Both the position numbers and the translations under genes were made by a program. 64,000 nt of DNA from DATKMK01 sp035541895 (GTDB lineage Bacteria > Desulfobacterota > Binatia > HRBIN30 > JACQVA1), in NCBI GenBank assembly GCA_035541895.1, contig DATKMK010000049.1:62001-126000 (forward strand), read 5' to 3'. Positions 16,469-25,213 of the stretch are shown in pieces. How positions within the stretch are numbered: the stretch's first letter is position 1; the number at the start of each line of letters is the position of its first letter. The notes below the pieces were generated by a model. That model was not told where the DNA came from. It saw only the letters and a program-made list of their open reading frames with translations, and ran no database searches.

Positions 16469-17464
16469 GTGCCGGCCGCTGGGCATACGAACCTTGCGGC
16501 TCGCAACCCACGAATGCCCTCAACCCATATCGAACGCCGCGCGATCGAACCCGATCCGCTTCCCGCGGACGCGATCGCGCTCGGCATCGGTCAAACCGGC
16601 GTGCGCCGCCGCGCGGCCGATTTCCTGGCGCTCGGCAAGCCGCGCGTCGTGGTGATGGTGCTGCTGACGGCGGTGGTCGGGTTCTATCTTGGCTCGTCCG
16701 GCGACATCGACTATTGGCGCATGGCCGCGATGCTCGTCGGCACCGGCTTGGCGGCGGGCGGAACGCTCGCGCTCAACCAATACATCGAACGCGATCTCGA
16801 TGCGCTGATGGAACGGACGCGCTCTCGACCATTGCCGGACGGCCGCCTGCAACCGACGGAAGCGTTGGTGTTCGGTCTCACGGTGACGACGGTCGGCCTG
16901 CTGTACCTGATGATCGAGGTCAATCCGCTCAGCGCATGGGTCACCGCGTTCACCTCGGCGAGCTACTTGATCCTGTATACGCCGCTGAAGCAGCGGACTT
17001 CGCTCTGCAGCTTGATCGGGGCAGTGCCCGGTGCGTTGCCGCCAGTCACCGGCTGGGCCGCGGCGCGCGGCGACGTTGGCATCGAGGCGTGGATCCTGTT
17101 CGGCATCTTGTTTTTGTGGCAGCTCCCGCACTCGCTCGCGATCGCGTGGCTGTACCGTGCCGACTACGCGCGGGCGGGAATGCGGCTGCTGCCGGTGATC
17201 GAACCCGATGGTCGCAGCACCGGCCGCCAGATCGCCGTAAGCTGCGTCGCGCTGCTCGCCGTCGGCCTACTACCCGCGCTTCTTGGTTTGGCAGGCGCGA
17301 TCTATCTGGCCGTGGCGGTGACGCTGGGCGTCGCGCTGCTGCTCTACGGTCTCTCGATGGCGCGAACGCGCACGCCGCAGGCCGCGCGCCGCCTGCTCTT
17401 CGCAACCTTGGCGTATTTGCCGATCCTCTTGGTGGTCATGGCGCTCGACAAAGTTCCGGTCTAA
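16469..17464 (+). CDS. ctaB: Protoheme IX farnesyltransferase (heme O synthase)
   Basis: A UbiA-type prenyltransferase of about nine membrane helices that adds farnesyl to heme B to make heme O for heme-copper oxidases. The prenyl-diphosphate motif is NQYIERDLDALMERT, with the following RSRPLP; the second aspartate region is YRADYARAGMRLLP. Length 331 is slightly long because of an N-terminal polar extension. GTG 16469 is favoured by AAGGAGA six bases upstream; ATG 16514 is an alternative. Its presence with SCO implies that the cell has a heme-copper oxidase encoded elsewhere. Confidence 0.92.
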   Translation: MPAAGHTNLAARNPRMPSTHIERRAIEPDPLPADAIALGIGQTGVRRRAADFLALGKPRVVVMVLLTAVVGFYLGSSGDIDYWRMAAMLVGTGLAAGGTLALNQYIERDLDALMERTRSRPLPDGRLQPTEALVFGLTVTTVGLLYLMIEVNPLSAWVTAFTSASYLILYTPLKQRTSLCSLIGAVPGALPPVTGWAAARGDVGIEAWILFGILFLWQLPHSLAIAWLYRADYARAGMRLLPVIEPDGRSTGRQIAVSCVALLAVGLLPALLGLAGAIYLAVAVTLGVALLLYGLSMARTRTPQAARRLLFATLAYLPILLVVMALDKVPV

Positions 17465-17523
17465 CGGGGCTGAACGACGTCTCACGTCACCAGCAACCAA
17501 CCGCCCGCCGGTCACCCGCGGGA

Positions 17524-18186
17524 ATGACGCAGCGACATCACGTGCAACGGCTGACCTGGATCAGCGTCTTCCTAGCGCTGGTCCTGGTGGGCATCGGCGC
17601 GATTCGATTCGTCGTGCATCAGCGGCGATCGACGCATGCTCGGGATTTGCCGGTCCTCGGAACCGTACCGCCGTTTTCGCTGGTTGAACGCAGCGGCCGC
17701 ACGATCTCGCGCGATGATCTCGGCGGAACCATCTGGATCGCGGACTTCATCTTCACCCGCTGCACCAGCGTCTGTCCGCTGCTGAGCGAGCGCATGGCAC
17801 GGGTCGCCCACGCGCTCCGCGCCGCCGGCACTGCATCGACTCGCCTGGTCTCGTTCTCGGTCGATCCCGCGCACGATACGCCGCCGGTCCTAGCAGACTA
17901 TGCGGATCGGTTTCACGCCGACCCAACGCAATGGTGGTTCGTCACCGGTGATCGCGCAGCGCTCTACGCCCTGATCAGCGATGGGTTCCGGCTCTCGGTA
18001 GCGCAGCGCGAGGGATCGACGAACGCCAACCCCAACGACCTGATCACCCACAGCGACCGTTTCGTCCTGATCGACGGCGCGTTTCAGATTCGCGCCTACT
18101 ACCACGGCACCGACGACGACACGCTGGTCCAACTGATCGATGACGTCGAGATGCTAGGAAGCACGACGCCGAAGCCAGGGAGATGA
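17524..18186 (+). CDS. SCO1/SenC-family copper chaperone
   Basis: A thioredoxin-fold protein anchored by one N-terminal helix (about 10-28) that delivers copper to the CuA site of cytochrome oxidase. The copper-binding CTSVC (CxxxC) follows FIFTR, and the third ligand His is in LITHSDRFVLID. SFSVDPAHDTP is a family signature. At 220 residues it is typical. The in-frame open region extends far upstream through the heme O synthase gene, but ATG 17524 is the first start that gives a correct anchor. It is the last gene of the electron-transfer operon, 59 bases after heme O synthase. Confidence 0.9.
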   Translation: MTQRHHVQRLTWISVFLALVLVGIGAIRFVVHQRRSTHARDLPVLGTVPPFSLVERSGRTISRDDLGGTIWIADFIFTRCTSVCPLLSERMARVAHALRAAGTASTRLVSFSVDPAHDTPPVLADYADRFHADPTQWWFVTGDRAALYALISDGFRLSVAQREGSTNANPNDLITHSDRFVLIDGAFQIRAYYHGTDDDTLVQLIDDVEMLGSTTPKPGR

Positions 18187-18388
18187 TGCAGGGATTGCCG
18201 GTGGCCCTTCGCGCTGGCATCGGTTTCCCGCCGGGCGTGACGTGCGTCACGCAGGCCTCGGCTTGCGCGCGTCCCCCAGATGGCGCGCGAAGGCGAAGAG
18301 CTTCGTCACATCGTGAACCCCACTGACGAGCGCCGGAGTCGAACGCCGGCGACGGCCAGCAGGAGCCCGATGGCGGCGAGCGCGTGGC

Positions 18389-18813
18389 CGGGAGCTCCAG
18401 CAGCTTTGCCGCGAGCGCGTCCGACACGTACCGGCCGCCGCGGCCGACCGCCCGGACCGCCGCGACGACCTCCTCCATCGGGCGCTCCTTGCCGAGGAAC
18501 CCGACGGCCCCCACGCGCAGTGCGGCGACGGCGTAGGCGTCCTCGGGCTGCATCGTGAACACCAGCACGCGAAGCCGAGACGCGCGCGCGCGGCACTCGG
18601 GGATGAGTGCGAGCACGCTGGAGTCGGGCAGGTTCATGTCGAGGATGGGACGTCGGCTGAGAGCAGCGCGGGATGCGACAGCAGCTCGGCGCCGCTGGCG
18701 GCCTCGGCGACCACCGCGAGGCCTTGGTGCGGCTCAAGCGCGCGGCGGATGCCGGTGCGGACGACCGCGTGGTCGTCGGTCACCAACACCCGGATCACCG
18801 ATCCTGCGGCCAT
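18389..18813 (-). pseudogene. Frameshifted, truncated NarL-type response regulator
   Basis: From ATG at 18813 (minus strand) a receiver domain begins (IRVLVTDDHAVVRTGIRRAL) and runs out of frame near 18645. The continuation ILDMNLPD, VLVFTM and GAVGFLGKERP is in the next frame. The break at GACGTCCCATC is explained by one lost base. The receiver residues (DD pair, phospho-Asp, Thr, Lys) are all still readable, but after KLLELP (about 18389) no LuxR-type helix-turn-helix can be found. It is therefore both frameshifted and missing its output domain. The frameshift alone could be an assembly error; the missing domain is not so easily explained. Confidence 0.7.
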
Positions 18814-18903
18814 GCGCACCACTCTAGACCGAGCAACCAACGCACCGCTACGAGGCGCGCCGCTGACGATCGAACCATGGAGGGGCGCGGCTTCAAACGG
18901 CGA

Positions 18904-19683
18904 CTACACCGCCGCGCGCTGCGCCATGCGCGCGGCGCCCCACAGCGCCAACGCGCCGAAGGCGGCGCTCACGGCCAGCGACGGCAGCAACGGCGGCACC
19001 GTGGCGACGACGCCGGGATCGGCGAGATACAACGTGCGGCGCAGCGCCGCCATCCCGTAGGTCAACGGATCGAGCGTCATCAAAATCTTGAGCGGCGCGG
19101 GGGCACCGGTGGCGGGGAAGAACGCGCCGGAGAGCAGCCAGATCGGAATCAAGATCAGATTCATGATGGCGTGGAAGCCCTGCGTCGATTCCATCCGCCA
19201 GGCGATGACCAGCCCGAGACTGGTCAATCCGACGGCAACGATCGTCATGACCACGATGGTGGCCACAACCGAGGCGGGCGAGAGCGCAATGCCGACGAGC
19301 GGCGCCATCAGCAAACACAGCGCGCCTTGCGCGACGGCGAGCGTCGCGCCGCCCAGTGCCTGACCGAGAACGACCGCCCACCGCGGTACCGGCGCGACCA
19401 GCACGCCTTGCAGAAATCCGGCGTTGCGATCTTCGACCGTCGAAATGGTCGAGAAGATCGCGGTGAACAGCAGCACCAGCGCGATCATCCCAGGATAGAA
19501 ATACGCGACGTAGCTAAGGCCGTCGCCGCTGCCGGCGGGACGAAACGACGCGTTGAGACCGCCGCCGAGCAGTAGCCAAAACACCAGCGGCTGCAGCAAC
19601 GCGCCGGTGACGCGGCTGCGTTGGCGCACGAAGCGCACCATCTCGCGCCGCCACAACGTGTACACCGGCAAGAGCTGGGTCAT
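18904..19683 (-). CDS. ABC-2 type transporter permease
   Basis: Permease of an export ABC transporter, 259 residues with about six membrane helices and the ABC-2 layout (FVRQRSRVTGALLQPLVFWL at the N-terminus, TVEDRNAGFLQGVLVAPVPR in the cytoplasmic elbow, LIPIWLLSGAFFP late). It resembles DrrB/NodJ-type exporters of drugs or glycans; the substrate is not readable. Its ATG overlaps the stop of the upstream ATPase gene by 4 bases, so the pair is translationally coupled. Confidence 0.88.
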   Translation of the reverse strand: MTQLLPVYTLWRREMVRFVRQRSRVTGALLQPLVFWLLLGGGLNASFRPAGSGDGLSYVAYFYPGMIALVLLFTAIFSTISTVEDRNAGFLQGVLVAPVPRWAVVLGQALGGATLAVAQGALCLLMAPLVGIALSPASVVATIVVMTIVAVGLTSLGLVIAWRMESTQGFHAIMNLILIPIWLLSGAFFPATGAPAPLKILMTLDPLTYGMAALRRTLYLADPGVVATVPPLLPSLAVSAAFGALALWGAARMAQRAAV

Positions 19684-20639
19684 GGCGCAGCACCTCCGTT
19701 ACCTTCGGCGGCCCAGAAGCGATGGCCGGTGAGATGGACGAACACGTCTTCGAGCGTCGGCTTGCCGTAGGTGACCAGCGTGATCTCGGCGGAAAACGCA
19801 TCGACCAGATCGCGAACGAACTCGTGGCCGCGCGCGCGCTCGATCCGCAGCGTGCCGTCGACGATGGTCGCGTCGCACGCGAAACGGCTGCGGATCTTTT
19901 CGCGCAACCCCGGTGGATCGACCGCCTGTATCACCACTACGTCGCCGCCGACGTGCGTCTTCAACTCCGCCGGGGTTCCGACGCTGACCAGCTTGCCGCG
20001 GTGAAGAATCGCGATGCGGTCGCAGCGCTCGGCCTCGTCCATGTAATGGGTGGTGAGCACGACCGTGACGCCGTCGTTCGTGCGGAGCTGCTGCAAATAC
20101 TGAATGAAATCGCGCCGCGCGCCGGGATCGAGGCCGGTGCTGGGCTCGTCGAGCAGCAGCAGCGGCGGACGGTGCAGCAGCGCTTTGGCCAGCTCGGTGC
20201 GCCGCTGCAAACCGCCGGACAGCGTCTCGACGCGATCGGCGATCCGCTCGGCGAGCCCGAGTCGTTGCAGCACCGCGCCGATCCGTTGGCTCAAATCTGC
20301 GCCGCGCAAGCCGTAGAGATGACCGTGATGCAGCAGGTTTTCACCGACCGTGAGCTTACTGTCGAGGCTGGGATGCTGAAATACCACGCCGAGGTGTCGC
20401 CGCACCGCCGCCGGGTTCGAGATCGCGTCATCAAAGATCGTCGCCCGCCCAGCAGTCGGTGCGAGCAACGTGGAGAGAATTTTGAAGAGAGTCGTCTTGC
20501 CGCCGCCGTTCGGGCCGAGCAGCCCGAAGACCTCGCCGCGCTGAACGGCAAAAGTGACGTTGTCGAGCGCCACCCGCTCGCCGCCACGCCCCGTGTACAC
20601 GTGGCGCAGTTGCTGGATGTCGATCGCCTCGCCTGCCAT
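19680..20639 (-). CDS. ABC transporter ATP-binding protein
   Basis: A 319-residue ATPase. Walker A is GPNGGGKTT (Gly where Ala is usual), the signature is LSGGLQRRTELAKALL, Walker B is LLLLDEPSTGLDP, and the switch His is in VVLTTHYMDEAERC. The C-terminal extension (about 225-319) is typical of DrrA/NodI-type exporters. It is followed by the ABC-2 permease with a 4-base overlap and preceded by the large glycosyltransferase gene on the same strand with a 5-base gap, so all three may be co-transcribed and might serve glycan export. Confidence 0.92.
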   Translation of the reverse strand: MAGEAIDIQQLRHVYTGRGGERVALDNVTFAVQRGEVFGLLGPNGGGKTTLFKILSTLLAPTAGRATIFDDAISNPAAVRRHLGVVFQHPSLDSKLTVGENLLHHGHLYGLRGADLSQRIGAVLQRLGLAERIADRVETLSGGLQRRTELAKALLHRPPLLLLDEPSTGLDPGARRDFIQYLQQLRTNDGVTVVLTTHYMDEAERCDRIAILHRGKLVSVGTPAELKTHVGGDVVVIQAVDPPGLREKIRSRFACDATIVDGTLRIERARGHEFVRDLVDAFSAEITLVTYGKPTLEDVFVHLTGHRFWAAEGNGGAAP

Positions 20640-20644
20640 CTACG

Positions 20645-23305
20645 TCAGTGCGCGGCTCGCGTTTCGACGCGCTCGCTCCACGCGCCGTCGAGAGTTTCCA
20701 ACGCCGCTTCCGGCGTGATCTGTTCGTGGGCGATCGTATCGCGGTACGACTTCACCATGAACCACGCATCGGCGTGGCCGCGAACCGGCACGACGCGGAG
20801 TTCCAGCGGCTGGCCCGGCACGACGTGTTCGGCCGGAACCTGGATCAACAGAAAACCGGAATTGCCGGCCGCATTCGTCCGCGAAACGAACGCGACGCGG
20901 TACTCGCCGGCGCTCCATGCGCGCGGGCGCCGATCGGACCCGAGCGCGAAGCTCACGGCGCGTTGACCGTTGACGTACATGTCGGCTTCGCCGGTGTCAT
21001 CCGACATGGAAGCGGTGAGTGCCAGCACCGTCGATTGTTTCGCCGGGCAGGGCGCTGAGCGCCAGACGAGTTCGGTGTTGGGTTCGCGTACGCCGGCGGC
21101 CCACGACTCGGTCCCGCCTCGATAGTCGGGATAGTTCTGGTTCGTGCGCTCGAAGCGCACGATCGAATCGAAGCCCTCGACGAGCTGAACCGACTTCTGT
21201 GCTGCGGCGGAATCCTCAATGCCCGGCGCCGGCAACTCGGGAACCGTGGTCACCTCCACGAGATCGTGGCCGTCGGTATCAGTGAGGCGAGCGACGAAGT
21301 CCCAACTGCCGATGGTGTCGCATCCCTTCACCAGCAGCGCGTTGTCGCCCGCGCGCAGTTGGATCGGCCGGCGGACCGGCGTCGACGACAGAACCATCGG
21401 CCAGCCCGTCAGCGTCTGCCCGTTGAGCCAGAACCGGAACTGATCGTCGGAGCCGCTGACTTCGAGGTACGCCGTCTGCGCGGCCGGCGCGCGCACGGTG
21501 GTGACCGCGTAGGCGCACACCCACTCGGGATTGCCGGGCGTGCGAGGATCGGCGGCGGCGAAGTGCCGGTTGAGGTCGACCGCGACGAACTGCTGCTGAA
21601 TCCGCTCCCATTGCGCCGGACCGAACATACTGGCGATCGGCTCGCGCGGGAGATGGTGAACGTCGATGAAGTCCTGCGCGACACCCTGGCTCTTGGCGTT
21701 GTCGAACAAGCCGAGTCCGAGCCAGTTGGTGAGGAACCGCTTGCGCGCCCGCACCTCGGCGATGACGAACTCGGTCTGCCCGCCGGGCGCGGTGACTTCG
21801 CGCTGCACGGTGTAGTCGGTGAACAGGGCCAGGTTCGACGGCCGTAGTGCGTAGAGAATGCGTTGGTTCATCGAGTAGCGACCGTACTCGGAGGGATCGA
21901 GCACCATGTAGCCGAGATCGTGTCGCGCGTGCCAGTCGCGCGGGTCGACGCGGTTGTAAAAGAGCGGAAAGATCTGCGGCTGATTCACCTCGGTGGCGGT
22001 GAGCATCAGCAGATCGTAATTCGATCGCTGGCTTTCCATGTGGTGGATCACGTCGCGATAGCCGTACTGAAATCCGCCGTAGGTCGGCGCCGAATACTTG
22101 GGATACTCGATGAAGTACGCCCGCAGGTAGCTCGCGACCTGCGGCACCAGGAAGTACCCGGCAACGCCGATCGCCGCGGTCTGCAATGTGAGCGCCAGCG
22201 GTCGCCACCGCGCCGCCCACCCCAACGCGCGCAGCGTGCTCGCAAAGCCGATCGCGGTCAGCAGACTGAACGCGGGCGCGCCGATGAAGCCGCGCGACGC
22301 GCTCGGGATCTCGGTCATCAGCGACGGCGCGACCGGATAGACCGCGACCCACCACAGCACCAACTTGCTGGCGCGATCGGGCTTCAGCAACGCGACCGCC
22401 GCGCCCAGCAGGAGGAACGGCGCGTAGAACGGCAGCAACTCGCCGAAGCCCCGCACGGAATGGCGCACGATCTGATCGCCGCGCTCGAACAAAAACTCGC
22501 GCGAGACGAACTGCTGGTAGTAATTCCAGAGTCGGTCGGCTTGCTGCCGCACGCTTTCTTCTGCGCGCAGATTCGTGGTGTTGCGGATGTACTGCGTCCC
22601 GGCTTGCGGATGCTGGTAGAGAAACACCGCCACCGGCGCGACCGTCGCGATCAGCACGATGAAGGCCAGCAGCGACTCGCGAAAACGCCGCAACAGCATG
22701 GGTAGATACAGCACGGTGAAGCCGATCAAGAACAGCGGGACGAAGACGTCGGCGACCGCGTAGCCATAGGGGCCGAGGCCGAAGAAAAACATCGCCGCCG
22801 GCAACGTGCGGCGCCCTTGCGTGAAACGCACCAACAGCGTCAGGCCGATGATGAAGACGAACGGAAACGAAATCAGCTCGAACGCGATGCGACTGAAGTG
22901 CAGATGCCACGGGCACACGGCGAGAAAGAGCGCGGCGAACAGCCCCACCCACGGCGTGAACAGCGCGCGGCCGAGGAAAAAGATCGCGATCACCGTGCCG
23001 ATGCCGAACAGCGCCGAGGTCAGCCGAATGCTGAACTCATCGAGCCCCAGCAGCTTGACCGGCAGTGCGGCGGCGTAGATGTACAGCGGGTTCTTGTAGC
23101 TGACGCCGAACGACCAGACGAACAAAGGGAAGCGCACGCCGTTTTCGTCCATGCCGGCGGTGGCGATCGCATGCGCGTTGTAGCCGAGCGCGGCCTCGTC
23201 GCAGAACAGGCCGGCGGGGACGTCCCTGAGGTTGTAGATCCGGAGCGCGCCGGCCAGCAGCACCACGGCCAGGAGGCTCAGCCACTGAGTCTGTCGCTTC
23301 TGCAT
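20645..23305 (-). CDS. GT39-like membrane glycosyltransferase with C-terminal sugar-binding-like domain
   Basis: An 886-residue protein. The first half (about 5-450) has about ten membrane helices and the acidic motif LFCDEAALGYNA in the first periplasmic loop, as in lipid-sugar-dependent PMT/ArnT-type transferases. The second half is periplasmic. Residues about 600-710 resemble a jelly-roll carbohydrate-binding module (YLEVSGSDDQFRFWLNGQ), and another beta-rich region follows (about 750-870). ATG 23305 starts just before the first helix; an open frame continues upstream to 23479 but is Arg/Pro-rich and unlikely. The acceptor is unknown. The ABC exporter genes follow directly. Confidence 0.8.
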   Translation of the reverse strand: MQKRQTQWLSLLAVVLLAGALRIYNLRDVPAGLFCDEAALGYNAHAIATAGMDENGVRFPLFVWSFGVSYKNPLYIYAAALPVKLLGLDEFSIRLTSALFGIGTVIAIFFLGRALFTPWVGLFAALFLAVCPWHLHFSRIAFELISFPFVFIIGLTLLVRFTQGRRTLPAAMFFFGLGPYGYAVADVFVPLFLIGFTVLYLPMLLRRFRESLLAFIVLIATVAPVAVFLYQHPQAGTQYIRNTTNLRAEESVRQQADRLWNYYQQFVSREFLFERGDQIVRHSVRGFGELLPFYAPFLLLGAAVALLKPDRASKLVLWWVAVYPVAPSLMTEIPSASRGFIGAPAFSLLTAIGFASTLRALGWAARWRPLALTLQTAAIGVAGYFLVPQVASYLRAYFIEYPKYSAPTYGGFQYGYRDVIHHMESQRSNYDLLMLTATEVNQPQIFPLFYNRVDPRDWHARHDLGYMVLDPSEYGRYSMNQRILYALRPSNLALFTDYTVQREVTAPGGQTEFVIAEVRARKRFLTNWLGLGLFDNAKSQGVAQDFIDVHHLPREPIASMFGPAQWERIQQQFVAVDLNRHFAAADPRTPGNPEWVCAYAVTTVRAPAAQTAYLEVSGSDDQFRFWLNGQTLTGWPMVLSSTPVRRPIQLRAGDNALLVKGCDTIGSWDFVARLTDTDGHDLVEVTTVPELPAPGIEDSAAAQKSVQLVEGFDSIVRFERTNQNYPDYRGGTESWAAGVREPNTELVWRSAPCPAKQSTVLALTASMSDDTGEADMYVNGQRAVSFALGSDRRPRAWSAGEYRVAFVSRTNAAGNSGFLLIQVPAEHVVPGQPLELRVVPVRGHADAWFMVKSYRDTIAHEQITPEAALETLDGAWSERVETRAAH

Positions 23306-23499
23306 CCGCGCCGCTTCAATCGCGCAGGTAAACCATGCCCGCGGCGGCGGAGCAACTGTTGCCGGTCGTGACTGCTGTTCGTGGTCGACAATTGGTGCAG
23401 GACCGACGGCGGGCACGGGGTCCCGCCGCCACCGGAGTAAGCCGGGGTGGCAGCAACGGCCTCTTGACTCGATTGCCAACCGGCGTATGCGTGGAGCGG

Positions 23500-23850
23500 A
23501 TGGTCCGGCGACTGGGCATACTGATGTTGGCGGTCACGACGCTGTTGGCGAGCACGTCGATCTGTCCGCGCGGCGTACGCGCCTGCTCGGTGGCGCCGCG
23601 GGCGTCACACCGTTGCTGCGGCCATCGCAACGCTCTGGGGCCGCCGAGTTGCTGTTCGACTGCGAGCCAGGCCGTCCCAGGTCAAGCCGGTACCGTCGTC
23701 GGCAACCAGGGCGACCGGACGCCGTTGTCGCCGGTCGCGTCGGTTCTCCCCGCTCCGACGATTCCGTTCGCGGCGCCGCTCGCGCGGCCGAGCTACTGCC
23801 TGCCGCCGCCCGACACGCTGTTCACCCGCCACACCGCACTGCTCCTCTGA
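23500..23850 (+). CDS. Small Cys-rich secreted protein ahead of the copper efflux operon
   Basis: 116 residues with a signal peptide (MVRRLGILMLAVTTLLAS) followed by a Cys-rich segment (CSVAPRASHRCCGH, PPSCC) and a Pro-rich C-terminus ending TRHTALLL. No family is firmly recognised. Small Cys/His-rich secreted proteins of this kind are often found directly upstream of CusC/CzcC-type genes, so metal binding is plausible but inferred. It is the first gene of the plus-strand copper island, 89 bases before the TolC-like gene. The open frame extends upstream to 23335; ATG 23500 is chosen for the signal peptide. Confidence 0.55.
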   Translation: MVRRLGILMLAVTTLLASTSICPRGVRACSVAPRASHRCCGHRNALGPPSCCSTASQAVPGQAGTVVGNQGDRTPLSPVASVLPAPTIPFAAPLARPSYCLPPPDTLFTRHTALLL

Positions 23851-23939
23851 TTCCGTCACCGTAACCCGTTCTGGTTCGGTTCGACGGTGCACCCTTGCGC
23901 CCGGCGGCGGGCGTTGGGGGGGCAGGGAGAGGAGGAGTT

Positions 23940-25208
23940 ATGCGTCGCCTGTATCTTCTCGTGGTTTTCGCGGTCATCGTCCGCGCACCGGGCGCGGTGT
24001 GCGGCGACGACACCGCGGCGCTCGGCGATCCACTGGCCGTGGCATCGCTGGTCGCGTACGCGCGGCAGCACAATCCCGACATCCGTGCCGCCGAGGCGCG
24101 CTGGCGCGCGGCGCAAGCGCGGCCGGCGCAGGCGGGTGCGCTGCCCGATCCGATGATCAATCTCGCCTATCACAATGAGAGCTTCGATCGGCTGCCGCTC
24201 GGCAGCAGTGAATTCGCCTACGCCCGCGTCGGCGCCGAACAAGAGATCCCGTTCCCGGGCAAGTTGAGGCTGAAACAAACAATCGCCACGAAGGCGGCGG
24301 ACGCGGCGGGCGAGGCCTACCGGCGCACCGAACTCGACGTCATCAGCCGGGTCAAGATCGCGTTCGCGGAATATGCCCATCTCGACGAACAACTCGACCT
24401 GCTTCGTCGCAACCAGGCACTGCTCGATACGATCGCGCGCACCGTCGAATCGAAATACACCGTCGGCGAGGGCGTCCAGCAAGACGTGCTCCGCGCCCAG
24501 GTCGAGCTCTCGCTGCTGCTCGATCGCCAAACCACGCTCGATCAGCGCCGCCAGAGTCAGACCGCGCAGCTCAATGCGTTGCTGGGTCGCGACCTCTCCG
24601 AGCCCCTGGCGCCGGCCGCGCATCCGGTGGTCAAGTCGCTGACGCAAGCGCTGGACGCTTTTCTCGACGGCGCGCATCGCCAAGCGCCGGAGTTGTTGAT
24701 GGCGGCGGCGCGCGTGGCCGCGGGCGAGTCGGGCGTCGCGCTGGCTTACCGTGAGTACCAACCCGATTTCGTGGTGCGGGCCGACTACTTCCACAAGGCG
24801 GCGCTGGAGCCCGAGTGGGAAGTCGGTATCGGTATCAAAATCCCGCTCTACTTCGCCGCCAGGCAACGCAACGCCGTGGCCGAAGCCGGCGCGACCCTGG
24901 CCGAAGCGAGCGCCGATCGCGACACCGCGCGGCGCAGCGTCGACTTTCGGGTCAAGGATCTGTACCTGCGGGCGCGCGCATCGCAGCAATTGATCGCGCT
25001 TTACAGCAACACCATCACCCCGCAGGCGCGCCTCGCCCTGACATCGGCCACCCACGCCTACGAGGTCGGTAAGGTCGACTTTCTCACGCTGCTCAACAGC
25101 TTCACCGCCACCTTGGAATACGAGATGCGCTACCACGAAGAGCTGGCCAACTTTCAGAAGGCGGTCGCCGAGCTGGAAGCCGTGAGCGGCGTATCGATCG
25201 AGGAGTGA
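23940..25208 (+). CDS. cusC: TolC-family outer-membrane channel of a metal efflux system
   Basis: Outer-membrane factor of an RND efflux pump. It has a signal peptide (about 1-23, ending GAVCG), then two helical repeats typical of TolC proteins, with EQEIPFPGKLRLKQ and KYTVGEGVQQDVLRAQVELS in the first repeat and YEVGKVDFLTLLNS in the second. These blocks are characteristic of the CusC/CzcC group. Length 422 is normal. ATG 23940 follows GAGGAGG. The adaptor gene follows after 5 bases. The symbol is by family and context. Confidence 0.85.
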   Translation: MRRLYLLVVFAVIVRAPGAVCGDDTAALGDPLAVASLVAYARQHNPDIRAAEARWRAAQARPAQAGALPDPMINLAYHNESFDRLPLGSSEFAYARVGAEQEIPFPGKLRLKQTIATKAADAAGEAYRRTELDVISRVKIAFAEYAHLDEQLDLLRRNQALLDTIARTVESKYTVGEGVQQDVLRAQVELSLLLDRQTTLDQRRQSQTAQLNALLGRDLSEPLAPAAHPVVKSLTQALDAFLDGAHRQAPELLMAAARVAAGESGVALAYREYQPDFVVRADYFHKAALEPEWEVGIGIKIPLYFAARQRNAVAEAGATLAEASADRDTARRSVDFRVKDLYLRARASQQLIALYSNTITPQARLALTSATHAYEVGKVDFLTLLNSFTATLEYEMRYHEELANFQKAVAELEAVSGVSIEE

Positions 25209-25213
25209 ACGCC

